DNA from: JAFEDN01 sp963832945
GTDB taxonomy: Bacteria > Pseudomonadota > Gammaproteobacteria > Coxiellales > Coxiellaceae
DNA length: 64,000 nucleotides
Direction: 5' to 3'
Assembly (NCBI GenBank): GCA_963832945.1
Contig: CAWHVV010000006.1
Location: 372,001 to 436,000, forward strand
A program made the position numbers and the translations under genes. Below the pieces are notes generated by a model. That model saw only the letters and a list, made by a program, of their open reading frames with translations, made no database searches and was not told where the DNA came from. Every line of letters starts with the position of its first letter. Position 1 is the stretch's first letter. Shown in pieces: positions 27,352 through 35,667 of this stretch.

Positions 27352-29085
27352 ATGAGACTACCGTTAGGCTACGATAACTTCAAAGATATTATCGACAAAA
27401 AGCTGGATTTTGTAGACAAGACGCTGTTTATTAAAGAGATTCTCGATGACGATGCGACTCAGGTGTCCGTCGTTACTCGTCCTCGGCGCTTTGGTAAGAC
27501 CCTGAATTTGTCCATGTTGCATCATTTTTTAGCGGAGAAAGTAAACCGTCGGTCCACGAAAGGATTATTTGATGGATTGAAGATAGCGGCATTAGGAGAT
27601 GAATATCAGTGTCATCAAGGTCGATACCCGGTGATTTTTATCACATTCAAGGATGTGAAGGATCATGGGTTTGAATACGCTCTGCGCAAAATGACAGTAC
27701 TGATGGCGGAAGTATATAAGGAACATCGTTACTTATTAACCAGTTCAAAATTGGAGGAAGAAGACAAAATATTTTACCAGGCTGTCTTGCGTGAAAAAGC
27801 CGATCCATTGATGTTGGAATCGGCGCTCAAAAAATTGACTGCTTACTTATACCAACACCACGGTATTAAACCCTGGTTGCTGATGGATGAATACGACACG
27901 CCACTCCAATCCGCATACGTGCACGGTTATTATGAACAGATGATCAGTCTGATGCGGGGAATGTTTGGCGCGGCGCTCAAGACCAATCCTTATTTAGAGC
28001 GCGCGGTCATTACAGGTATTCTGCGAGTCGCTAAAGAAAGTTTGTTTTCGGGTGTGAATAATTTGGAGGTCTATTCCTTGCTTCAATCTCATTATGGCCA
28101 ATATTTTGGATTTACCGAAGAAGAAGTCGCTGATCTGTTGAAAAAAGCCAGGCTAACCGAAAAGTCGGCAGAAATTCGGGATTGGTATAATGGCTATCAG
28201 GTAGGAAAATGGACGGTCTATAACCCCTGGGCGATGGTCAAATGCATCCGTGAAGAAGGAGAACCGGCGCCGCATTGGATCAACACCAGCGACAACCAGA
28301 TTATCAAAAACCTGCTCACGCATTCGGGTGAAAGTTTCCGCGCCCAATTTGAAGATTTATTAGCTGGAAAAACAGTAGAGAAGTTAATCGATGAGAATGT
28401 GGTATTTGGGGATTTAATCAAAAATGAATCGGCGGCGTGGAGTTTATTACTGATGGCGGGCTACTTAAAAGTGACGGGTAAACGCCGGACAGAAAAGGGT
28501 CCCTACTGCCTGCTCAGCATTCCCAATCGTGAAGTGAGAGGTTTCTATTCCCGTATTATCGAGCAATGGCTGTCCAACGGTCATGGACCGGAATGGTTTG
28601 AGAATTTTCTCAATCATTTGTTAACTGGAAATTTACCAGCGTTTGAAGCCGATTTTCGGCATTTGGTGGAAGAGACATTCAGCGTGCACGACACGGCTAA
28701 AGATCCCGAGGCGTTTTACCATGGATTTATGGTCGGAGCGACCGCCAGTTTATATCACAATAAAAATTATGAGATTAAATCGAACAGGGAAAGTGGCTAT
28801 GGGCGATATGACTACATGATTTTTTCGCATGATATTTCTAAACCGACGATTCTGCTGGAAATCAAGCGTGTTAAAAAAACAGAGAAAATGAACGATGACG
28901 ATCTTGTCAGAATACTTGCTCAAACCGCGCAACAAGCCTTAGCTCAAATTCAACAGCAAAATTATTTATCGGAAGCACTCCAATGTGGCCGAACGAATAT
29001 TATAAAAATCGGTTTAGCCTTTTGCGGAAAGCACTTCGAAATTCAGGCAGAAAAGGAGAATTCAGAATATTCTGAATCTCATTGA
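27352..29085 (+). CDS. AAA-ATPase-like / PD-(D/E)XK nuclease-domain protein, copy
   Basis: This intact 577-aa copy has the TRPRRFGKT loop at residues 42-50. Walker B is LLMDEYDTP, with Met in place of Ile. The nuclease end YDYMIF...LLEIK is intact. It differs from the 17827 copy mainly between residues 60 and 170, where its sequence (AEKVNRRSTK, KDHGFEYALRKM) is closer to the interrupted copy at 32798-37175. Its third quarter also differs (GKRRTEKGPYCLLSIPN). It ends 26 nt before the receptor at 29112, close enough for co-translation. Confidence 0.9.
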   Translation: MRLPLGYDNFKDIIDKKLDFVDKTLFIKEILDDDATQVSVVTRPRRFGKTLNLSMLHHFLAEKVNRRSTKGLFDGLKIAALGDEYQCHQGRYPVIFITFKDVKDHGFEYALRKMTVLMAEVYKEHRYLLTSSKLEEEDKIFYQAVLREKADPLMLESALKKLTAYLYQHHGIKPWLLMDEYDTPLQSAYVHGYYEQMISLMRGMFGAALKTNPYLERAVITGILRVAKESLFSGVNNLEVYSLLQSHYGQYFGFTEEEVADLLKKARLTEKSAEIRDWYNGYQVGKWTVYNPWAMVKCIREEGEPAPHWINTSDNQIIKNLLTHSGESFRAQFEDLLAGKTVEKLIDENVVFGDLIKNESAAWSLLLMAGYLKVTGKRRTEKGPYCLLSIPNREVRGFYSRIIEQWLSNGHGPEWFENFLNHLLTGNLPAFEADFRHLVEETFSVHDTAKDPEAFYHGFMVGATASLYHNKNYEIKSNRESGYGRYDYMIFSHDISKPTILLEIKRVKKTEKMNDDDLVRILAQTAQQALAQIQQQNYLSEALQCGRTNIIKIGLAFCGKHFEIQAEKENSEYSESH

Positions 29086-29111
29086 TTCACTTAATTTTAG
29101 GGAGATAGACA

Positions 29112-32100
29112 ATGAAACAGGGACAATTTCCAGCCGTTTTCAATTTAACGGATTTAAACGGCCAAAATGGTTTTAAACTCGATGGGGAAAATAATAATGA
29201 TTATAGTGGCGGGTCAGTCAGTGCCGCCGGTGGTATCAATGGTGATGGATATGCCGACTTACTGATTGGCGCTCCTTATTATTCTGCGGGAAGTGATAAA
29301 GGTCGTAGCTATGTGGTATTTGGCGGCCCGGGAGTGGGTGGCAGTGGAGATATTTTATTATCCAGTTTAAATGGAACCCATGGCTTTAAACTGGATGGGG
29401 AAAATAATAATGATGGTTCTTCCGTCAGTGCCGCGGGAGATATCAATGGCGATGGGAATAATGATTTACTTATTGGGGCTAGAGGTTATCCCAGCGGTAG
29501 TTACAAAGGTCGTAGCTATGTGGTGTTTGGTGGTCTTGGGATAGGAAGCAGTGGTGATATTTTGTTATCTAGTTTAAATGGAGTCAATGGTTTTAAACTC
29601 GATGGGGAAAATAATCAGGACTACAGTGGTAATTCACTCAGTGCTGCTGGCGATATCAATGGCGATGGGAATAATGATTTACTTATTGGGGCTAGTGGTT
29701 ATCCCAGCGGTAGTTACAAAGGTCGTAGCTATGTGGTGTTTGGTGGCCCGGGAGTGGGTGGCAGTGGCGATATTTTATTATCCAGTTTAAATGGAACCAA
29801 TGGTTTTAAACTGGATGGGGAAAATAATGATGATGAGAGTGGTAGTTCCGTCAGTGCTGTTGGAGATATTAATGGTGATGGAATAGGAGATCTGCTGATT
29901 GGTGCTTACAGTTATCCCGCGATTGCTGCTAAAGGTCGAACCTATGTAGTGTTTGGTGGTCTTGGTGTGGGTGGTAGTGGGGATATTTCATTAGCCAATT
30001 TAAATGGCGCGAATGGCTTTAAACTGGATGGGGAAAATAATGGTGATTGGAGTGGTTATTCGGTCAGTTCTACGGGAGATATCAATGGCGATGGCTATGT
30101 CGACTTGCTGATTGGTGCTCCTCATTGGAATGTTACCAAAGGCCGTAGCTATGTAGTATTTGGTGGCCCTGGAGTGGGCAGCAGTGGAAATATTTCGTTA
30201 TCTAGTTTAAATGGGACCAACGGTTTTAAATTGGATGGAGAAAATAATGGTGAGGAGAGTGGCTGTTCAGTCAGAGTTACGCAGGATATTAATGGCGATG
30301 GGTACGACGACTTACTGATTGGTGCTTATGGTTATCCTACGTGGGGTAATTATAAAGGCCGAATTTATGTGGTATTTGGAGGCCCTGAAGTAGGTAGCAG
30401 TGGAGATATTTTATTATCTAGTTTAAATGGAACCAATGGCTTTAAGCTGGATGGGGAAAATAATGGTGATTATAGTGGTTCTTCAGTCAGCGCCGCAGGA
30501 GACATCAACGGCGACGGTATAGCTGATATACTGATAGGGGCATATGGCTATCCTAAAGGTAATAATACTGGCCGTAGTTATGTCATTTTTGGCGATGTGC
30601 CTCCGGTATTAGTCAATAACACTTTAAACATCTATATTGGAGAAGCTTTACAGTTAACATCAAAATCTTTAGCAGCTTACGACCATAATCATAATAATAC
30701 GACATTGGTGTTTATTCCCAGCAATATTTCTCATGGTTATTTTTCCACGCTGAGTGCGCCGACTACACCGCTGGTGAATTTTACCCAATCGCAGATTACC
30801 AATGGCTCGATTCAATTTGTGCATGACGGCAGCGCTTTTGCGCCGAGTTACGAAATCACGGTTCGCAGCACAGGGATTGCCTGGACCGGGCCGGTGGCAG
30901 CGAATATTACCTTTTTGAATTCTACTCCCAGCCCAACACCGGCTTCTACAACTCCGGTTCCTACGTCAACGCCTTCTTCAACTGTAGTTTCCACGCCGAC
31001 ATCAACCCCAACTCCAACTCCAACTTCCATACCCACCATCTCGCCGATTATTTTACAAAACAATGAACTAACGCTCAGCGATGGTCAGACCGTGGTATTG
31101 ACCAGCAACAACCTTCAGGCCATGGAGTCGGGTTTTAACAACAGCCAATTGCTGTTTATGGTTAGCAATGTGCAGAATGGTTACTTTTCTACTACGCCGG
31201 GAGGCAATGGCGCCAGGCAAAATCTCACGGCTTTCACCCAGGGCCAGATTCAAAGCGGCGGCGTTGAATTCGTGCATAACGGCGATCACCAAGCGCCCGG
31301 TTATGGGGTGTTAGTGACCGACGGCAGACAATTTACGCAGCCGAGTTCAGCGAATATCATTTTTACAGACGCCCCGATTGTGCATCAGATTACTTTAAAT
31401 GTCACCCTGGGAGAAACCATCACTTTAACCCCGGCGTTACTCAACATCACGGCGACGGACGGCAGTCAACCTAATCAAGTGACCATCACTCTCGGCAACC
31501 TGACGCATGCGGTGGTGACTTCGACCGTCACCGGCGGCCCGGTAACGGATTTTACCTTAACTGATTTAGAGGCCGGCGATATTCAGTTAACCCAGGACGG
31601 CGGTTCGGTCACGCCAAGCCTGACGGTAACGGCGGAGGGCGTAAAGCAAATCAGCAGCGCCCCGCAACAGGTTTTGGTCTATTTTTCCAATCAAAGCGTG
31701 TACGCCCCGCAGTTGGTGCATAATTTCTTAAGGGTGACGCAGGGAAAAGCGACCGTCTTATCGAATCAATATTTATCCGGCCAGGAACCGCCCGACGGCC
31801 AAGCCTTAGGAAATGAGACGATGTTTTTTGTGAGCCATATCGAATACGGCCATTTTAGTTTGATTAATGAACCCCAAACCTGGATTACCTCTTTCAATCA
31901 GCAACAACTGTTAACCAGCCAGGTGCAATTTGTGCAAGACGGCAGTGCGTCCACGCCCAGCTACAAAGCCGCCGTGCAGGCGTTTGGATTACAGAGCGCG
32001 AGTTTATCCGCCAATATTTTCTTTACACCGGTGAACATCCCTGCGCCGACGTTCGGAGGGGATGATAGTTCAACCATCCAAAAAGCGATTATCAGTGCGG

Positions 32101-32729
32101 TGATCTCCGGCGCATTCGGCATTTTATTCGCTGTCGTGCAGGCGTGCTTAAAACGGGCGGCGAATCGGAAATTGTTGCAGACACTGGGAGACAGTAAAGA
32201 AGATTATGATATGTCGGTCGTGACCCCGGTTGCCAGAGAGATTGCCCGCCAAATCAAAATTACAGGTTTTATGAACCACACCACCAATACCAAAATGGCG
32301 CATTTCAAAGGCGCGGTGCGCACGATCCTGTTTGAATTAACCAAGCGTGGAGTGGATTTAAATTTCAGAGCGATGAACCCCGCCGTTCGTGACGGCGTCA
32401 TTAATGAAATTACACGGCAAACGCGAAGAATTGTGCTGGGTGACCCCGGTTGTTGCCAGGGATTCGTCTCCTTTTTCAAAGCGCAGGCGACACCGAAGGC
32501 CATCGAAGACGCCGCTTCAGAAATTGCCGCCGCCGTTGCTGCTGCGATACAAAGCTTGCCTGTGACAGTCCACCGCGATTCTCCCCTGGCAAGATCGGTG
32601 GAATTGCCCTCGTTATCAGATGCAAAAGAGATATTGCTCATGGCCAATCGAAGTTCCAGCCAGGTTGTTCTACCGGATTCACCCATTCAGGTCGATGCGC
32701 CGCAAGAACAGCAGATGTTAGGAACATAA
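29112..32729 (+). CDS. FG-GAP propeller / mucin-linker / CSPG-repeat transmembrane receptor-like protein
   Basis: This intact 1205-aa protein begins MKQGQFPAV after AGGGAG. Seven FKLDGEN blades occupy residues about 8-493. A CSPG-like repeat follows, and the Thr/Pro linker (about 600-645) contains runs of TPTPTP. Three CSPG-like repeats precede the TM helix (about 988-1012). The tail has GDPGCCQGF and a Ser/Pro end. From about 30700 to the stop it is nearly identical to 49340-51380, although the two propellers differ strongly, so the propeller and the stalk plus tail have separate histories. No signal peptide is visible. The interrupted ATPase-nuclease follows 68 nt later. Confidence 0.85.
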   Translation: MKQGQFPAVFNLTDLNGQNGFKLDGENNNDYSGGSVSAAGGINGDGYADLLIGAPYYSAGSDKGRSYVVFGGPGVGGSGDILLSSLNGTHGFKLDGENNNDGSSVSAAGDINGDGNNDLLIGARGYPSGSYKGRSYVVFGGLGIGSSGDILLSSLNGVNGFKLDGENNQDYSGNSLSAAGDINGDGNNDLLIGASGYPSGSYKGRSYVVFGGPGVGGSGDILLSSLNGTNGFKLDGENNDDESGSSVSAVGDINGDGIGDLLIGAYSYPAIAAKGRTYVVFGGLGVGGSGDISLANLNGANGFKLDGENNGDWSGYSVSSTGDINGDGYVDLLIGAPHWNVTKGRSYVVFGGPGVGSSGNISLSSLNGTNGFKLDGENNGEESGCSVRVTQDINGDGYDDLLIGAYGYPTWGNYKGRIYVVFGGPEVGSSGDILLSSLNGTNGFKLDGENNGDYSGSSVSAAGDINGDGIADILIGAYGYPKGNNTGRSYVIFGDVPPVLVNNTLNIYIGEALQLTSKSLAAYDHNHNNTTLVFIPSNISHGYFSTLSAPTTPLVNFTQSQITNGSIQFVHDGSAFAPSYEITVRSTGIAWTGPVAANITFLNSTPSPTPASTTPVPTSTPSSTVVSTPTSTPTPTPTSIPTISPIILQNNELTLSDGQTVVLTSNNLQAMESGFNNSQLLFMVSNVQNGYFSTTPGGNGARQNLTAFTQGQIQSGGVEFVHNGDHQAPGYGVLVTDGRQFTQPSSANIIFTDAPIVHQITLNVTLGETITLTPALLNITATDGSQPNQVTITLGNLTHAVVTSTVTGGPVTDFTLTDLEAGDIQLTQDGGSVTPSLTVTAEGVKQISSAPQQVLVYFSNQSVYAPQLVHNFLRVTQGKATVLSNQYLSGQEPPDGQALGNETMFFVSHIEYGHFSLINEPQTWITSFNQQQLLTSQVQFVQDGSASTPSYKAAVQAFGLQSASLSANIFFTPVNIPAPTFGGDDSSTIQKAIISAVISGAFGILFAVVQACLKRAANRKLLQTLGDSKEDYDMSVVTPVAREIARQIKITGFMNHTTNTKMAHFKGAVRTILFELTKRGVDLNFRAMNPAVRDGVINEITRQTRRIVLGDPGCCQGFVSFFKAQATPKAIEDAASEIAAAVAAAIQSLPVTVHRDSPLARSVELPSLSDAKEILLMANRSSSQVVLPDSPIQVDAPQEQQMLGT

Positions 32730-32797
32730 CTCAAATCTCAATAAGATATGGATGAAATGGTGTAAAATAGAGTTTTCTATTGACATGAGGATTGGCC
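32730..32797 (+). promoter_or_regulatory. Conserved leader of ATPase-nuclease gene, copy 4
   Basis: The same 68-nt leader, with GTGTAAAATAGAG and the AATAGA-GTTT-TCTATT hairpin, precedes the ATG at 32798. The in-frame TTG at 32792 is less likely to be used because it sits on the ribosome binding site. Confidence 0.3.
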
Positions 32798-33015
32798 ATG
32801 AGACTACCGTTAGGCTACGATAACTTCAAAGATATTATCGACAAAAAGCTGGATTTTGTAGACAAGACGCTGTTTATTAAAGAAATTCTTGATGACGATG
32901 CGACTCAGGTGGCGGTCATCACCCGTCCGCGACGCTTTGGTAAGACCCTAAATTTGTCCATGTTGCATCATTTCTTAGCGGAAGAAGTAAACAGTCAGTC
33001 CACGAAAGGATTATT

Positions 33016-33112
33016 GAACTAAACCGCTTCGCGGTATTTGCCATTAGCTGATCCCGTCCCGATCCCAACCCATTGTATTTTTCTTTTACCGCAGAGCGAA
33101 GCGGTTTAGTTC
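33016..33112. repeat. 17-bp inverted repeat at the left end of the IS91-like element
   Basis: GAACTAAACCGCTTCGC (33016-33032) is perfectly inverted at 33096-33112. It could fold into a terminal hairpin with a 63-nt loop, or mark two nested ends. It may be a recognition site for either recombinase. Nothing else is seen in 33113-33280. Confidence 0.7.
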
Positions 33113-33294
33113 ATAAAGGGTGAAATCCACTTTCTTGTTTTTTTTAAATCATTTCTTCTGTTTTCTAAGCTCATTCATTTTCTTGAATGGCCAGTCAATC
33201 CTGTCGAGAGTAATTTTGTAAACAGTCCCAACCCCCAACAGGAAAACCAGTCCGTTGGATTTTTTTAACACAACCACCAACAGGAGAAACTATT

Positions 33295-34134
33295 ATGTCA
33301 ACTTTACGTGAAAAAATGAAGAACGAAATGATCTTAGTGGGTCTGGCTAAATCAACGCAAGAGATTTACCTGAGAGCCGTTATTCAACTGAATGATTTCT
33401 ACCCTAAGTCACCCGCCAAATTATCAGACGCAGAAATCAAAGCCTATCTACTCCATCTACTTCAAAACAGGAAACTGGCCCCCAACACCTATAATACGCA
33501 AGCTTACGCCCTCCGATTTTTCTACTGCGTCACGCTGCGCCAACCCTTACGTAAGCTTACGATTCCAACCACTAAAGTCACCTACAAATTGCCCTCCATT
33601 TTGAGTCCCGATGAAGTCCAGCGAATTATTAAAGCAGCTGGTAACATCAAGCATCGCACGTTGTTGATGGTCATTTATAGCGCCGGACTTAGAGTCTCCG
33701 AAGCGGTCAATTTACGAGTGCGGGATATCGATAGCCAACGAATGACCCTGCATATTCGCTGTGGGAAAGGAGGCAAAGATCGCTATGTGATTTTATCGCC
33801 AGTGGTCTATCAAGCCTTGCGTGATTACTGGCGCGCATGTCGATTCAGCGATTATATTTTCCCCAACCCCAAAGATCCGGGTCAACCACTCTCTACCAGT
33901 AGTGCCGCGCAGTTATTTAAATCCGCAAAATCTCTGGCGGGTGTGACCAAAGAAGGCGGAATTCATAGCATTCGTCATGCATTCGCCACGCATCTGCTTG
34001 AATCAGGAGTGGATCTCTTTGCGATTAAGGAATGGTTGGGTCATGCCAGCATTCAATCGACGGTGCGGTACCTGGCTTTTGTGCCAAATCGACACCAGAA
34101 TTTGCATTCGCCGATTGATCAACTGTCGTTGTAA
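33295..34134 (+). CDS. Tyrosine recombinase (phage-integrase family) of the IS91-like element
   Basis: This 279-aa protein has AGGAG 8 nt before its ATG. An N-terminal SAM-like core-binding domain (residues 1-95) precedes the catalytic domain. All catalytic residues are visible: Arg133 (AGLRVSEA), Lys158 (CGKGGKDR), His224-x-x-Arg227 (HSIRHAFATH), His250 (LGHAS) and nucleophile Tyr259 (TVRYL). It cuts and rejoins DNA through a 3'-phosphotyrosine. Some IS91-family elements carry such a gene upstream of the transposase, and here the two are spaced for coupling: stop at 34132-34134 and next ATG at 34139. A role in resolving or integrating the element is inferred. Confidence 0.92.
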   Translation: MSTLREKMKNEMILVGLAKSTQEIYLRAVIQLNDFYPKSPAKLSDAEIKAYLLHLLQNRKLAPNTYNTQAYALRFFYCVTLRQPLRKLTIPTTKVTYKLPSILSPDEVQRIIKAAGNIKHRTLLMVIYSAGLRVSEAVNLRVRDIDSQRMTLHIRCGKGGKDRYVILSPVVYQALRDYWRACRFSDYIFPNPKDPGQPLSTSSAAQLFKSAKSLAGVTKEGGIHSIRHAFATHLLESGVDLFAIKEWLGHASIQSTVRYLAFVPNRHQNLHSPIDQLSL

Positions 34135-34138
34135 TGCC

Positions 34139-35335
34139 ATGTGCGTCGAACAGAAAAACGAACGCACAGCATCCGTGGAAATCGCACAGGTGTTTCGCCA
34201 GCATGGGGACAGCTATTGCCTGGAAAATAAATTGACACCCGGGCAATACAAAGTGATGAATGCGATAAAAAATTGCCGCACCAGGGTGTTAGGCGGCCAT
34301 GTGGACCAATGTGATTATTGCTCGGAAATTCAGTGCTCCTATAATTCGTGCCGTAATCGACATTGTCCTAAATGCGAATCCTTTAAAGCGGCGGCATGGA
34401 TCGAAGACCGGAAGGCCGAGTTATTGCCGGTTTCTTATTTTCACGTCGTTTTTACTTTACCACATGAATTAAATAATACCGTTCTGTACAACAAAAAAAT
34501 CCTGTACGATCTGTTATTTCAGGCCGCCTGGAAAACATTAAAAACATTGGGAGAAGATAAAAACCGTCTGGGCGGAGAAATGGGGATGATTTCGGTTTTA
34601 CATACCTGGAGTCAAACATTATCTGTGCATAACCACCTGCATTGTATTGTCCCAGGTGGTGCATTAAAAGCCAATGGGCAATGGCAATCGGCTAAAAAAT
34701 ATTTGTTCCCTGTCAAAGTATTATCGAAATTATTCAGACGGTTTTATGTGTCTGGCTTGAGAGAACTCTACGAAAAGAATCGGTTAAAACTGCCTGATCA
34801 ATTAACGGATTCAGTCACTTCGCTCAACTTTGATCAATGGCTCAAGGGATTGATGGGTAAGGACTGGGTAGTCTATGCCAAAGCACCGTTTGCAGGTCCT
34901 GAAAAGCTCTTAAATTACCTGTCACGCTATACCCATAAAATTGCCCTATCGAATCATCGAATATTAGCCTGTGACGACCAATGGGTTACTTTTCATTGGC
35001 GCGATTATTCGGACGGCAACCAGATAAAAATCATGCAGCTAAAACCTGAGGAATTTATTCGCCGATTTTTATCTCACGTATTACCCGAGGGTTTTATGCG
35101 TATTCGAGGATTTGGTTTTTTGGCCAATGCCTGTAAAGCAAAAAAGGTCAAAATGATCCAGGAGCAATTACACTATCAGCCGAAAAAATCCATCAAGGGG
35201 CGTAGTATAGCGGAACGGATGCTGGAATTGACGGGCCAGGATATTACGCTTTGCCCACTCTGCCAGATAGGCCATCTCAAACGGATTAGCGATATTCCCT
35301 CTCTATTCGACAAAACAGTGCAGGATACGTCATGA
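34139..35335 (+). CDS. IS91-family HUH transposase with zinc-binding N-terminus
   Basis: This 398-aa protein starts at MCVEQKNER, 4 nt after the recombinase stop; the longer open frame upstream overlaps that gene and is not used. An N-terminal zinc ribbon has Cys58, Cys61, Cys71, Cys76 and Cys79. The metal-binding HUH motif is His164-x-His166-x-His168 (HNHLHCIVPGG). The catalytic Tyr264 sits in LSRYTHKIALSN, a hallmark of the family. A second CPLC motif near the C-terminus may bind zinc. It nicks single-stranded DNA for rolling-circle transposition. Length and motifs match IS801/IS1294-type transposases, so it is probably functional. Confidence 0.92.
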   Translation: MCVEQKNERTASVEIAQVFRQHGDSYCLENKLTPGQYKVMNAIKNCRTRVLGGHVDQCDYCSEIQCSYNSCRNRHCPKCESFKAAAWIEDRKAELLPVSYFHVVFTLPHELNNTVLYNKKILYDLLFQAAWKTLKTLGEDKNRLGGEMGMISVLHTWSQTLSVHNHLHCIVPGGALKANGQWQSAKKYLFPVKVLSKLFRRFYVSGLRELYEKNRLKLPDQLTDSVTSLNFDQWLKGLMGKDWVVYAKAPFAGPEKLLNYLSRYTHKIALSNHRILACDDQWVTFHWRDYSDGNQIKIMQLKPEEFIRRFLSHVLPEGFMRIRGFGFLANACKAKKVKMIQEQLHYQPKKSIKGRSIAERMLELTGQDITLCPLCQIGHLKRISDIPSLFDKTVQDTS

Positions 35336-35593
35336 TCATGCACTATTTTTATCGAGCAATAGGGTATCTTTTATTATGCTGTAAAATGAGTGGCAGAATG
35401 GATAGCGTTATTCTTTTGGAAAATGCTAAACCTGAATGGTTAACTGAGATTAGGCAATGAATATCAATCGTAAAATACGGGAAAAATGTCCAGAAAAATG
35501 GCCTGTTAAAGAAAAAAGAAATCGAATTCAAGGCAACGTCGCCAACCCCAACAAAAGCAATCCCCATAGATCGAGAGTAGCGGCTTAGTTCAA

Positions 35594-35667
35594 AGAGTCT
35601 TTTATACAATGCCCGGATAGTTTATCAGCGGTCTTGATTCATCATTGGGCACTGTATAAAAGACTCT
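35594..35667. repeat. Long imperfect hairpin at the right side of the IS insertion
   Basis: A 21-bp arm (35594-35614, starting AGAGTCTTTTATAC) is inverted at 35647-35667 with one mismatch, around a 32-nt loop. It lies between the IS end repeat and the resumed ATPase-nuclease reading. It could be an IS terminal structure, a MITE-like insertion, or an inverted duplication made during insertion. The rest of 35336-35590 holds no gene that I can support. Confidence 0.65.

Larger units (their letters stand above)
26579..27467 (+). repeat. Direct repeat spanning receptor 3' end and ATPase-nuclease 5' end, copy 2
   Basis: This block pairs with 22472-23360 at a constant 4107-bp offset. The decayed receptor upstream is full of indels while this block is clean, which points to recent duplication or gene conversion here. 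Confidence 0.75.
33016..35591 (+). mobile_element. IS91-like element with tyrosine recombinase and HUH transposase
   Basis: The left edge is exact, because the ATPase-nuclease reading breaks after 33015. It begins GAACTAAACCGC, and GCGGCTTAGTTC at 35580-35591 is its inverted match with one mismatch. Two genes lie inside, a tyrosine recombinase and a zinc-binding IS91-type transposase. GAAC at the edge fits the known tetranucleotide target preference of IS91 elements. The right edge is less certain: 78 nt of non-ATPase DNA with a long hairpin follow before the gene resumes. No target duplication is evident, as expected for rolling-circle elements. Confidence 0.7.

Noticed and set aside
33977..34138. 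Upstream extension of the transposase frame
   Set aside because: It overlaps the catalytic end of the tyrosine recombinase in another frame; family homology begins after the Met at 34139.
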